A DNA stretch of 39,945 bases. Source: Novosphingobium sp. CF614. GTDB taxonomy: Bacteria > Pseudomonadota > Alphaproteobacteria > Sphingomonadales > Sphingomonadaceae. A program made the translations under genes and the position numbers. The stretch lies in NCBI RefSeq assembly GCF_900113255.1, contig NZ_FOOR01000024.1, forward strand, positions 1 through 39,945. Direction: 5' to 3'. This document shows positions 24,964-32,518 of this stretch, in pieces. The notes beneath the pieces are model-generated. The model saw only the letters and a program-made list of their open reading frames with translations. It was not told where the DNA came from and searched no databases. Within the stretch, counting starts at the first letter, position 1. Every line of letters starts with the position of its first letter.

Positions 24964-25611
24964 TCAGCTGTTCAGTGACGCCAGCACGTTCACCGTCAGC
25001 GCCAGGATACCCAGGTTGAAAGCAAACGCGAAAAGGCCGTGAAAGGTCGAGACGCGCCGCATCGATGTCTTGGTGATCGCGATGTCGGCGGTCTGGCAAG
25101 TCATGCCGATCACGAAGGCGAAATTGACGAAGTCCGAGAAGTCGGGCGTGCAATTTCCCGGAAATTCCAGCCCCTCATGGTCGGACCCATTGGCGCCCGA
25201 ATAATAGAGGCGCGCGTAGTGGAACGCGAGAATGAGGTTGGTGAAAGTCCAACTGGCCAGCAAGGTACAGAGCAGCAGGGCAATTCCATCCGGGCCGAGC
25301 TGGTTCTTCTCGCGGATGAGCAGGGTGAGCGCCACCAGCACCGCCGTGCTAATCAACCCCGTCAGCAACAGCAGCAGGACCTGGCCGGCGTCGTCGCGCT
25401 GCGCCTGCCGGCGGATCACGTCGGCATCGCCGCAACGCCACAGCGGCACGCAGGACAGGATAAACGCGAACACGGCCAGGTCGAACGCCGCGACAAGCGC
25501 CCGCGTGGTCGGCAGCACCATGCCAAGCGCCGGGCCCGAAACGGCAAGCACGGCCAGGAACAGCATGTAGCGCGGATGCTTCAATCTGCCCGACACTTGC
25601 GCCCTCCCCAT
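24964..25611 (-). CDS. DUF1345 inner-membrane protein
   Basis: A 215-residue protein with about five hydrophobic segments. The conserved end of the family is clear: FHYARLYYSG, GLEFPG, DFVNFAFVIGMTCQTADIAIT and HGLFAFAFNLGILALTVNVLASL. The family is found in many proteobacteria and actinobacteria with no established function. It is preceded by serB on the same strand (gap about 20 bases), so the two may be co-transcribed. Confidence 0.85.
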   Translation of the reverse strand: MGRAQVSGRLKHPRYMLFLAVLAVSGPALGMVLPTTRALVAAFDLAVFAFILSCVPLWRCGDADVIRRQAQRDDAGQVLLLLLTGLISTAVLVALTLLIREKNQLGPDGIALLLCTLLASWTFTNLILAFHYARLYYSGANGSDHEGLEFPGNCTPDFSDFVNFAFVIGMTCQTADIAITKTSMRRVSTFHGLFAFAFNLGILALTVNVLASLNS

Positions 25612-25633
25612 GCGGTGCGACGATCCGTCTGTC

Positions 25634-26515
25634 CTACCTCACCCAGTCCTTCTCCGGAATGCCCAGCAGGCGCAGCACGCTCGTCAGGTCTCCCCGATCG
25701 ATCCAGCCGTTCGCGGCGGCGCGCGCCTTGGGCTTGGCGTGATAGGCGATGCCGTAAGTCGCCGCTTCCAGCATCGGGATATCGTTGGCGCCATCGCCGG
25801 TGGCAAGACTTGTGGCCCCCTCGCCCACGGCGGCGATCTCGGCAAGCAGGGTCGCCTTCTTCACCGACGAATCGACGATCGCCCCGACGAGCCCGCCGGT
25901 AAGCCGGCCGTCCGCCACCTCCAGGCGATTGCCCACCACATGTTCGAAACCCAGCTGCGCCGCCACCGGATCGGCGAAGTGGTGAAAACCGCCGGTCACC
26001 AGCACCGTGCGGCACCCCAGTTTCTTGAGCGTATCCACCAGCACTTTCGCTCCCGGCATCGGGCGGATACGGGTGGCGAGGCATTCGTCGATGGCATCGG
26101 TCGAAAGACCGGCAAGCAACCCGACGCGTTCGCGCAGCGCCTGCTCGAAATCGAGCTCGCCCAGCATCGCCCGCTCGGTAATCGCCGCGATCCGGTCCTT
26201 GAGCCCGGCGAAGTCGGCCAGTTCGTCGATGCATTCCTGGCCGATCATGGTCGAATCCATGTCGGAGATGAACACGCGCGGAAGTATCGGCTCCTCCGTG
26301 CAGACCAGGCCGTCGGTAGGCGCCAAATGCGCGTCGAGCCCGGCGCGCAGCGCCGCCGCGTCATCGTCGGGCGAGGCGATCTGCATGGTCTGGCCGCAGA
26401 AATCGAGCATCGCCGCCGAGGCGATCCGCACGCCCGCCTGCTCCATCCGCGCCTTCGCGGCTTCGAGTCTTGCCGAAAGATGGTCCGGTTCTGCTATCAG
26501 CCGGGCGATGAGCAC
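25634..26515 (-). CDS. serB: Phosphoserine phosphatase
   Basis: HAD-superfamily enzyme that releases serine from O-phosphoserine, the last step of the phosphorylated serine pathway. The 293-residue protein has an N-terminal ACT-like region (1-75) and the HAD core with DMDSTM (nucleophile Asp85, Asp87), VTGGF, a conserved Lys region (SSVKKATLL) and ATGDGANDIPML. The GTG at 26515 gives MLIARLIAEPDHL, the expected N-terminus; sequence further upstream is antisense to miaA. This start overlaps the divergent miaA start by eight bases. Confidence 0.94.
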   Translation of the reverse strand: MLIARLIAEPDHLSARLEAAKARMEQAGVRIASAAMLDFCGQTMQIASPDDDAAALRAGLDAHLAPTDGLVCTEEPILPRVFISDMDSTMIGQECIDELADFAGLKDRIAAITERAMLGELDFEQALRERVGLLAGLSTDAIDECLATRIRPMPGAKVLVDTLKKLGCRTVLVTGGFHHFADPVAAQLGFEHVVGNRLEVADGRLTGGLVGAIVDSSVKKATLLAEIAAVGEGATSLATGDGANDIPMLEAATYGIAYHAKPKARAAANGWIDRGDLTSVLRLLGIPEKDWVR

Positions 26516-27494
26516 TACGAATTCCCTTGATGCGCCATACGATGTCGAAGCCGGAGATCGGCCGCCGCTGGCGCTCATCGCAGGGCCGACCGCCAGCGGC
26601 AAGAGCGATTGCGCCGTCGCGCTGGGACAGGAACTGGAACGCCGGGGGCGCCGCGCCGTCATCGTCAACGCCGACAGCGCGCAGGTCTACGCCGACCTGA
26701 CCATCCTCAGCGCGCGTCCCACCACCGAGGAGATGGGCGGTATCGAACATCGCCTGTTCGGCGCCTGGGACGGTGCGCGCAGCTGTTCCGCCGCCGACTG
26801 GGCCCGCGCCGCGCGCGAGACGATCGCGCGGATCCATGCCGAACGCGCGGTTCCGATCCTGGTCGGCGGCACCGGCCTTTATATCCGCACCCTGCTGGAC
26901 GGCATCGCCCCGGTTCCGCAAATCGACCCCCTGGTGCGCGAGGAAGTTCGCGCCCTGCCGGTGGAACAGGCCTACACGGCGCTGCGGACAGAGGATCCCG
27001 AACGCGCCGCAAGGCTCGCGCCGGCCGATGCCGCACGCATCGCGCGCGCGCTCGAAGTGGTACGCTCGACCGGCCGGCCCATCGCGCATTGGCAGGCCAT
27101 GACCGGCGGAGGCATCGGCGAGACCGTCGCTCTCTACCCGGCGATCCTGCTGCCCGAGCGCCAGCAGCTCTATGCGCGCTGCGACCTGCGTTTCGCCCGC
27201 ATGATCGAGCGCGGCGCACTTGCCGAAGTCGAGATGCTGCTGGCGCGCGGCCTCGATCCCGACTTGCCGGTGATGCGGGCGATCGGCGTGCCCGAACTTG
27301 CAGGAATCCTGGCCGGCTCATGGCCGCTGGGCGAGGCCATCGCCCGCGGATCGCAGGCGACGCGCAATTACGCCAAGCGGCAATATACCTGGCTGCGCCA
27401 CCAGCCGCCCGAGGATTGGGCTCGCATCGAGTTTCAAAATTTCGACATACGTCACACTAGCGATATTTTATTTCATAATTTTGGGTTGACGTAA
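26508..27494 (+). CDS. miaA: tRNA dimethylallyltransferase
   Basis: Adds the isopentenyl group to A37 of tRNAs reading UNN codons. The 328-residue protein has the P-loop GPTASGKS (26-33), NADSAQVYADLTILSARPT, GGTGLYIRTLLDG and the C-terminal RNYAKRQYTWLR. The ATG at 26508 is the only good start, although its ribosome site is weak, and it overlaps the serB start region. The last 20 codons are AT-rich and contain the ilvB -35 box right at the stop codon. MtaB (22006) and MiaA both modify position 37 of tRNAs. Confidence 0.95.
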   Translation: MSTTNSLDAPYDVEAGDRPPLALIAGPTASGKSDCAVALGQELERRGRRAVIVNADSAQVYADLTILSARPTTEEMGGIEHRLFGAWDGARSCSAADWARAARETIARIHAERAVPILVGGTGLYIRTLLDGIAPVPQIDPLVREEVRALPVEQAYTALRTEDPERAARLAPADAARIARALEVVRSTGRPIAHWQAMTGGGIGETVALYPAILLPERQQLYARCDLRFARMIERGALAEVEMLLARGLDPDLPVMRAIGVPELAGILAGSWPLGEAIARGSQATRNYAKRQYTWLRHQPPEDWARIEFQNFDIRHTSDILFHNFGLT

Positions 27495-27514
27495 TACATC
27501 TGTTTCCTTAGAGG
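27486..27514 (+). promoter_or_regulatory. Predicted promoter of ilvBN(C)
   Basis: TTGACG (27486-27491), a 17-base spacer and TAGAGG (27509-27514). The same -10 word occurs in the tRNA-Glu promoter at 38944. The -35 box overlaps the last codons of miaA. Transcription would begin near 27521, leaving a leader of roughly 200 bases before ilvB. Confidence 0.6.
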
Positions 27515-27555
27515 CAGCAATCACCTGCTAATGGAAGTAACGCAGGGAGGAGAGG

Positions 27556-27732
27556 ATGACCCGGCACGGCGATTGTCGTGTCGGGTCGGTTTCATTAGAG
27601 AGCGCCCGGCACTCCGAAACACTTGTTTCCGGAGGCGTTCCCTCTATGGAGGCGCGTTTTCGGATACGATCCGTGGCTCCGGGTCGGAGATCGATTCGAA
27701 AAGGCCGAGTGGAAAAAAGGAATGTGTTGTGA
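27556..27732 (+). promoter_or_regulatory. ilvB leader with translated upstream ORF and hairpins
   Basis: A 58-codon frame starts at an ATG (27556) directly after a strong ribosome site (AGGGAGGAGAGG) and stops at TGA 27730-27732, overlapping the ilvB GTG start as GTGA. Codon use is unlike the genes around it and Leu/Ile/Val make up only about a fifth of codons, so the frame looks regulatory rather than protein-making. Hairpins: CCCGGCACG/CGTGTCGGG (27560-27585), CTCCGAAAC/GTTTCCGGAG (27612-27634) and CTCCG/CGGAG just before the ilvB ribosome site. Attenuation of ilvBN is known in Caulobacter. Confidence 0.5.
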
Positions 27733-29471
27733 GTGAAGAGCGCAGCGGCGCGAACATCCTGGTCGAAAGCCTGGTCAAGCAGGGGGTCGAGTTCGTATTC
27801 GGCTATCCTGGCGGCGCCGTGCTGCCGATCTACGATGCCCTCTTCGGCGACGAACGCATCCGCCACATCCTTGTCCGCCACGAAGCCGGCGCCGCCCATG
27901 CCGCCGAAGGCTATGCGCGCTCCACCGGCAAGCCGGGCGTCGTGCTCGTCACTTCGGGCCCGGGCGCGACCAACGCGGTGACCGGCATTGCCGATGCCTT
28001 CATGGATTCGATTCCACTCGTCGTCATCACCGGCCAGGTGCCGACTGCCCTGATCGGTTCGGACGCGTTCCAGGAAGCCGATACCGTCGGCATCTCCCGC
28101 CACTGCACCAAGCACAATTACCTCGTGAAGGATCCGGCCGACCTGGCCGGCATCATCGACGAGGCGTTCCAGATCGCCACCACCGGTCGTCCCGGCCCGG
28201 TGCTGATCGACATTCCCAAGGACGTGCAGATCGCCACCGCCATCTGGAATGACGGGCCGGCCCAGCGACGCCAGCGCTATGCCCCGCGTACCCAGGGCGC
28301 GAGCGCCGAGATCGAGCAGGCCGTTGCGCTGATCGCCGCGGCGAAGACGCCCATCCTCTACACCGGCGGCGGCGTCATCAATTCCGGCCCGCGGGCGACG
28401 CAGCTGCTGCGGGAACTCCAGGCGAAGACCGGTGCGCCGGTCACCTCGACGCTGATGGGCCTGGGCGCGTTTCCGGCCGACAGCGCCGACTGGCTGGGCA
28501 TGCTGGGCATGCACGGCACTTACGAAGCCAACATGGCGATGAACCAGGCGGACCTGATCGTCTGCGTCGGCGCGCGCTTCGACGATCGCGTGACCGGCCG
28601 CCTCGATGCCTTCGCCCCGAATTCGAAGAAGATCCACATCGATATCGACCGCTCGTCGATCAACAAGACGGTTCCCGTCGACCTGCCGATCGTGGGCGAC
28701 TGCGCGCAAGTGCTCGAACAAATCCTCGATCTCTGGGGCACCCGCAAGGGACGCGACCTGACCGAATGGAAAGCCCGCATCGACGGCTGGCGCGAGAAGA
28801 AGAGCCTCTCGTTCCCCGCCAACGCCAATGCGATCATGCCGCAGCTGGCGATCCAGCGTCTGTTCGCGCTGACGAAGGACCAGGATCCGATCATCTCTAC
28901 CGAGGTTGGCCAGCACCAGATGTGGGCGGCGCAGCATTTCCACTTCTTCGGGCCGAACAAATGGCTGACCTCGGGCGGCCTGGGCACGATGGGATACGGC
29001 CTGCCCGCCGCGATCGGCGCGCAGTGCGGCAACCCGGACAGTCTCGTCATCGATATCGCCGGCGATGCCTCCATCCAGATGAACATCCAGGAGATGGGCA
29101 CCGCCACGCAGTACCGCCTACCCGTGAAGGTCTTCATCCTCAACAACGAGTGGATGGGAATGGTCCGCCAGTGGCAGGAACTGACTTACGAGAGCCGCTA
29201 TTCGAACTCCTATTCGGACAGCCTGCCCGACTTCGTGAAGCTGGCCGAGGCCTATGGCTGGAAGGGCATCCGGATCGAGAACGAAAGCGAGCTGGACGCC
29301 GGCATCCAGGCGATGATCGACCATCCCGGGCCGGTCATCGTCGACTGCCTGGTCGCCAAGGAATCAAACTGCTTTCCGATGATTCCCTCGGGCGCCGCGC
29401 ATACGGAAATGATCCTCTACGGCGATGCCGTCGCCGGAACCATGGATGATGAGGCCAAGGCGCTCGTCTGA
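27729..29471 (+). CDS. ilvB: Acetolactate synthase, large (catalytic) subunit
   Basis: Thiamine-diphosphate enzyme condensing pyruvate (or pyruvate plus 2-oxobutyrate) in valine, leucine and isoleucine synthesis. The 580-residue protein has Glu52 in RHEAGAAHAAEGYAR, an FAD-binding middle domain, and the ThDP motif GDASIQMN ... ILNNEWMGMVRQWQ. The start is the GTG at 27729, with AAGGA eight bases upstream; the in-frame sequence before it is leader. It is followed 26 bases later by the regulatory subunit gene, forming ilvBN. Confidence 0.97.
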   Translation: MSEERSGANILVESLVKQGVEFVFGYPGGAVLPIYDALFGDERIRHILVRHEAGAAHAAEGYARSTGKPGVVLVTSGPGATNAVTGIADAFMDSIPLVVITGQVPTALIGSDAFQEADTVGISRHCTKHNYLVKDPADLAGIIDEAFQIATTGRPGPVLIDIPKDVQIATAIWNDGPAQRRQRYAPRTQGASAEIEQAVALIAAAKTPILYTGGGVINSGPRATQLLRELQAKTGAPVTSTLMGLGAFPADSADWLGMLGMHGTYEANMAMNQADLIVCVGARFDDRVTGRLDAFAPNSKKIHIDIDRSSINKTVPVDLPIVGDCAQVLEQILDLWGTRKGRDLTEWKARIDGWREKKSLSFPANANAIMPQLAIQRLFALTKDQDPIISTEVGQHQMWAAQHFHFFGPNKWLTSGGLGTMGYGLPAAIGAQCGNPDSLVIDIAGDASIQMNIQEMGTATQYRLPVKVFILNNEWMGMVRQWQELTYESRYSNSYSDSLPDFVKLAEAYGWKGIRIENESELDAGIQAMIDHPGPVIVDCLVAKESNCFPMIPSGAAHTEMILYGDAVAGTMDDEAKALV

Positions 29472-29497
29472 GCCCGGCCCGCCAAGGACACAACCAG

Positions 29498-30016
29498 ATG
29501 ATGCACATCAAGCAAGAGGCCGAGGAGCGGCACGTCCTGACCGTGACGGTCGACAATGAGGCCGGCATCCTCGCCAAGATCGCAGGCCTGTTCACCGCGC
29601 GCGGCTACAACATCGACAGCCTTACAGTGGCCGACATCACCGAGAACCACGCGGTGAGCCGGATCACCATTGTCACCCATGGCCCGCCGAGCCAGATCGA
29701 CCAGATCCACGCCCAGCTGGAACGGCTGGTTCCGGTGCACAAGGTCGTCGACCTCACCGAAGTTGGCCCCTACGTGCAGCGCGAACTGGCGCTCATCAAG
29801 GTGGCCGGCGTCGGTGAACGGCGTGTGGAGGCGCTGCGCGTCGCCGACGTGTTTCGCGCCAAGACGGTCGACACCACGACCTCCAGCTTCATCTTCGAGC
29901 TGACCGGCGCACCCGACAAGATCGACACCTTCGTCGCCATCATGCGCGAACTGGGTCTCGTCGAGGTCGGCCGCACCGGCGTCGTCGGCATGATCCGGGG
30001 GGCCGAGGAAGCGTGA
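29498..30016 (+). CDS. ilvN: Acetolactate synthase, small (regulatory) subunit
   Basis: Binds the large subunit, raises its activity and confers valine feedback inhibition. The 172-residue protein has an N-terminal ACT domain (LTVTVDNEAGILAKIAGLFTARGYNIDSLTV) and a C-terminal ALS_ss_C-type domain (ELALIKVAGVGERRVEALRVADVFRAKTVD). This long form is the IlvH/IlvN type usual in alphaproteobacteria. It lies 26 bases after ilvB and is separated from ilvC by a repeat element. Confidence 0.96.
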   Translation: MMHIKQEAEERHVLTVTVDNEAGILAKIAGLFTARGYNIDSLTVADITENHAVSRITIVTHGPPSQIDQIHAQLERLVPVHKVVDLTEVGPYVQRELALIKVAGVGERRVEALRVADVFRAKTVDTTTSSFIFELTGAPDKIDTFVAIMRELGLVEVGRTGVVGMIRGAEEA

Positions 30017-30028
30017 ACTCTCAGTTTG

Positions 30029-30113
30029 CGTCGTCCCGGATCTGATCCGGGGCCGCTGGCCGCCAGCGCCGACGCAATTTCGACAGCGATCCCGGTTTTC
30101 GCCGGGATGACGG
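30029..30113. repeat. REP-type palindromic element between ilvN and ilvC
   Basis: CGTCGTCCCGG at the left and CCGGGATGACGG at the right are inverted copies of the GTCATCCCGG word seen in interspersed repeats of many alphaproteobacteria. Each end has its own small hairpin (CCCGGATC/GATCCGGG; CCCGG/CCGGG). The centre is a perfect CGCTGGC-C-GCCAGCG palindrome (30054-30068). It fills nearly the whole ilvN-ilvC gap and may trim or separate expression of the two parts of the operon. Confidence 0.75.
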
Positions 30114-30125
30114 AAGGAAAGAAAG

Positions 30126-31145
30126 ATGAAAGTCTATTACGACGCCGATTGCGACATCAACCTCATCACGGACAAGAAGATCGCCGTGCTCGGCTACGGC
30201 AGCCAGGGCCATGCCCATGCCCAGAACCTGCGTGACAGCGGCGTCAAGGAAGTCGCCATCGCGCTGCGTGAAGGCTCGGCCACGGCCAAGAAGGCCGAAG
30301 GCGCCGGCTTCAAGGTGCTGTCGAACGCGGAAGCGGCGAAGTGGGCCGACATCCTGATGATCCTGGCCCCCGACGAGCACCAGGCCGCGATCTATGCCGA
30401 CGATCTTCATGCCAACCTGAAGCCCGGCGCCGCGATCGCCTTCGCCCATGGCCTGAACGTCCACTTCGGCCTGATCGAACCGCGCGCCGACATCGACGTC
30501 ATCATGATCGCCCCCAAGGGTCCGGGTCACACCGTGCGCAGCGAATACCAGCGCGGCGGCGGCGTGCCCTGCCTCGTCGCGATCCACCAGGACGTGACCG
30601 GCAATGCCCATGATGTCGCGCTTGCCTATGCCTCCGGCGTCGGTGGAGGACGTTCGGGCATCATCGAGACCAACTTCCGCGAGGAATGCGAGACCGATCT
30701 GTTCGGCGAGCAGGCCGTGCTCTGCGGCGGCACCACCGCGCTGATCCAGGCCGGCTTCGAAACGCTGGTCGAGGCCGGTTACGCGCCGGAAATGGCCTAT
30801 TTCGAATGCCTTCACGAACTGAAGCTGATCGTCGACCTGCTTTATGAAGGCGGTATCGCCAACATGCGCTACTCGATCTCGAACACCGCCGAATACGGCG
30901 ACATCACTGTCGGCCCGCGCATTATCACCGAAGAGACCAAGAAGGAAATGAAGCGCGTCCTCGCCGACATCCAGTCCGGCCGCTTCGTCAAGGCTTTCGT
31001 GATGGACAATCGCGCCGGCCAGCCCGAACTCAAGGCCGCCCGCAAGGCTGCTCTGCGTCACCCGATCGAGGAGACCGGCGCCAAGCTGCGCGCGATGATG
31101 CCCTGGATCGCGGCGAACCAGCTCGTCGACAAGTCGAAGAACTGA
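30126..31145 (+). CDS. ilvC: Ketol-acid reductoisomerase (class I)
   Basis: Isomerises and reduces acetolactate to dihydroxyisovalerate with NADPH and Mg2+. The 339-residue class I enzyme has the Rossmann motif GYGSQGHAHAQNLRDSG (about residues 24-40), LRxGS-type cofactor loop (ALREGSATAKKAEGAG), APKGPGHTVRSEY, and C-terminal metal ligands in ETNFREECETDLFGEQ and ECLHELKLIVDLLYEGG. It is the third gene of the ilvBNC set, separated from ilvN by a repeat. Confidence 0.98.
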   Translation: MKVYYDADCDINLITDKKIAVLGYGSQGHAHAQNLRDSGVKEVAIALREGSATAKKAEGAGFKVLSNAEAAKWADILMILAPDEHQAAIYADDLHANLKPGAAIAFAHGLNVHFGLIEPRADIDVIMIAPKGPGHTVRSEYQRGGGVPCLVAIHQDVTGNAHDVALAYASGVGGGRSGIIETNFREECETDLFGEQAVLCGGTTALIQAGFETLVEAGYAPEMAYFECLHELKLIVDLLYEGGIANMRYSISNTAEYGDITVGPRIITEETKKEMKRVLADIQSGRFVKAFVMDNRAGQPELKAARKAALRHPIEETGAKLRAMMPWIAANQLVDKSKN

Positions 31146-31160
31146 ACCGCCAGAAAGGAT

Positions 31161-31185
31161 CGCGCGAGCAGCCTTGCTTCGCGCG
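31161..31185 (+). terminator. Hairpin after ilvC
   Basis: CGCGCGA (31161-31167) and TCGCGCG (31179-31185), extendable across one bulge to about 10 bp, 15 bases after the ilvC stop and followed by a short CCTTT. A plausible but weak terminator of the ilv operon. Confidence 0.5.
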
Positions 31186-31202
31186 GCCTTTGGGAACAAA
31201 AT

Positions 31203-31240
31203 CCCGTCCGTGTCGTTCGAACGGGAACGACACGGACGGG
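31203..31240 (+). promoter_or_regulatory. Perfect 16-bp palindromic hairpin abutting the YceI ribosome site
   Basis: CCCGTCCGTGTCGTTC (31203-31218) and GAACGACACGGACGGG (31225-31240) pair without a mismatch around a 6-nt loop. The right arm ends exactly where the AGGA ribosome site of the YceI gene (start 31251) begins, so the RNA hairpin could limit or set ribosome access. It could also be a terminator of read-through from ilvC or a DNA operator. Confidence 0.65.
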
Positions 31241-31250
31241 AGGATTTCTG

Positions 31251-31976
31251 ATGAACCGCTTGCTGGGCGCCGCTTGCGTCTTTCCTCCGGCGCTGGCGTT
31301 CGCCGCTGCCTTCGCGCTTTCCACACCGCTGCCGGCCCAGGTCTCCGAAGGCGAGCCGGCACCGGCCCCACCCGTCGCGACACCCGGCCAGCCCGATCCC
31401 TCGTTGGTGAGCGGCGGCCACTACATCGCGGATCCGCACCATACGCTGGTCGAATGGAGCGTCGATCACCTCGGCTTCTCCCCATATTTCGGCCTGTTCG
31501 GCGACATAACCGGCACGCTTGACGTCGACCCCAGCCGCCCGGAACAGGCGCGGGTCGCCATGACCATCCCGGTTGCCCAGGTGACCGTCGCCAGTCCCGG
31601 TCTCAAGGAACATCTGCTCAAGCCCCCTGCGACGGAAGGCGGCAAGCCGGACTTCTTCGGCCCCTCGCCCAAGGATGCCCATTTCGTTTCGACGATGGTC
31701 AGGACTACCGGCGACGGGCGGGCCGAAATGGCAGGCAACCTCACGCTCAATGGGGTGACCAGGCCCGTCACGCTTCAAGTCCGTTTCCACGGCGCCGGCA
31801 CGATGCCCCAGGCGATGGGAGGCGGAGAACTGGTCGGCTTCGAGGCCACGGGTACTCTCAAGCGCAGCGATTTCGGGCTGGACTTCTCGATCCCGTTGGT
31901 TTCCGATGCGGTCGATCTCAAGATCGCCGCCGCCTTCGTCAAGGACGCGGGTGGAAACGCCTCCGGAGGAAACTGA
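31251..31976 (+). CDS. YceI-like periplasmic protein
   Basis: A 241-residue exported protein. Residues 1-30 form a signal peptide (cleavage expected near LPAQ). A Pro/Ala-rich linker follows, then the YceI lipocalin-like beta-barrel, beginning GHYIADPHHTLVEWSVDHLGFSPYFGLFGDITGTLDVD and continuing with FVSTMVR and GNLTLNGVTRPVTLQVRFHG. The family binds isoprenoid-like lipids in the periplasm. AGGA precedes the ATG. The next gene, a small lipoprotein, starts two bases after its stop, so the pair is co-translated. Confidence 0.9.
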   Translation: MNRLLGAACVFPPALAFAAAFALSTPLPAQVSEGEPAPAPPVATPGQPDPSLVSGGHYIADPHHTLVEWSVDHLGFSPYFGLFGDITGTLDVDPSRPEQARVAMTIPVAQVTVASPGLKEHLLKPPATEGGKPDFFGPSPKDAHFVSTMVRTTGDGRAEMAGNLTLNGVTRPVTLQVRFHGAGTMPQAMGGGELVGFEATGTLKRSDFGLDFSIPLVSDAVDLKIAAAFVKDAGGNASGGN

Positions 31977-31977
31977 C

Positions 31978-32298
31978 ATGTCCGCAAGACGAACGGCAAC
32001 ATGGGCCGGGCTTCTCGCAGGCAGCCTGCTTGCCACAGCCGGTTGCGCGGCGGGGACGTCCGAACCCCAAGCCACACCGCCGCCGCCCGCATCGCAAGGG
32101 TGCGGGGCCGAGCAGCTAAGCGCCTACATCGGCCAGCCCGCCAGCGACGAAGTTCTCGCCCTGATCCGTCAGTGGCATGGCGACAAGCCGATCCGCGTCC
32201 TCAAGCCCGGGTCGGCGATGACGATGGATTACCGGCCCGAACGCCTCAATATCTACCTGGACGATGCGGGCACGATCAAGGAATTCAAGTGCAACTGA
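31978..32298 (+). CDS. I78-family peptidase inhibitor-like lipoprotein
   Basis: A 106-residue protein. The N-terminus ends in a likely lipobox (ATAGC, Cys22), so it is probably lipid-anchored. The mature part, CGAEQLSAYIGQPASDEV ... PIRVLKPGSAMTMDYRPERLNIYLDDAGTIKEFKC, matches the short I78 inhibitor family (IGQ, R-V-L-x-P-G, D-x-R-x-x-R-L-N), named for a fungal elastase inhibitor. GGAGGA lies seven bases before the ATG at 31978. It is the second gene of the pair with the YceI-like gene and is followed by a terminator-like hairpin. Confidence 0.88.
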   Translation: MSARRTATWAGLLAGSLLATAGCAAGTSEPQATPPPPASQGCGAEQLSAYIGQPASDEVLALIRQWHGDKPIRVLKPGSAMTMDYRPERLNIYLDDAGTIKEFKCN

Positions 32299-32314
32299 TC
32301 CCCGCATGCGTCCG

Positions 32315-32338
32315 AAAAGCCGCCAAAATCGGCCTTTT
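32315..32338 (+). terminator. Terminator-like hairpin after the I78 gene
   Basis: AAAAGCCG (32315-32322) pairs with CGGC-C-TTTT (32330-32338) with one bulge, 16 bases after the stop, ending in a T-run. It separates this unit from the leuA promoter. Confidence 0.6.
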
Positions 32339-32341
32339 CCC

Positions 32342-32370
32342 TTTACAACGCGTGCCCCGGACCCCATAGG
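32342..32370 (+). promoter_or_regulatory. Predicted leuA promoter
   Basis: TTTACA (32342-32347), 17-base spacer, CATAGG (32365-32370). The pattern resembles the TTGACG-17-TAGAGG of ilvB and TTGACC-17-TAGAGG of the tRNA genes in this window. The expected start point is near 32377, at the ATG of the leader peptide. Confidence 0.5.
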
Positions 32371-32377
32371 CGCATGC

Positions 32378-32428
32378 ATGACTCTCCGGCTTGGCCTTAT
32401 TCTGCGACTTACCCGCCCTTGGGCGTGA
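32378..32428 (+). CDS. leuL: Leu operon leader peptide (attenuator)
   Basis: A 16-codon ORF, MTLRLGLILRLTRPWA, with Leu at positions 3, 5, 7, 9 and 11 and Ile at 8. Such regularly spaced codons for the end product upstream of leuA are the mark of ribosome-stalling attenuation. The codons used are CTC, CTT, CTT, CTG and CTT. No clear ribosome site precedes it; the predicted transcription start is at or next to the ATG, so it may be leaderless, as reported for the trp leader peptide of rhizobia. An overlapping frame from the ATG at 32374 has no such codon pattern. Confidence 0.75.
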   Translation: MTLRLGLILRLTRPWA

Positions 32429-32435
32429 GGTGACG

Positions 32436-32497
32436 CGTCGTCCAGTCGGCGCGCTCTGCGCTCAAGGGACTTGGAACGACGATACTTGAAGCGCAGA
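32436..32497 (+). promoter_or_regulatory. Alternative RNA structures in the leuA leader
   Basis: One structure pairs TCTGCGCTCAAG (32455-32466) with CTTGAAGCGCAGA (32485-32497), 12 bp with one bulge. A competing one pairs CGTCGTCC (32436-32443) with GGAACGACG (32473-32481), which lies in the loop of the first, so the two exclude each other in a simple fold. This is the arrangement expected of an attenuator. There is no T-run, so termination may be weak or the switch may act on translation of leuA. Confidence 0.5.
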
Positions 32498-32518
32498 ATT
32501 CCCGAGCGAGACCATATC

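Noticed and set aside
30021..32075. 684-codon open frame antisense to ilvC and the YceI gene
   Set aside because: Shadow of two well-supported genes.
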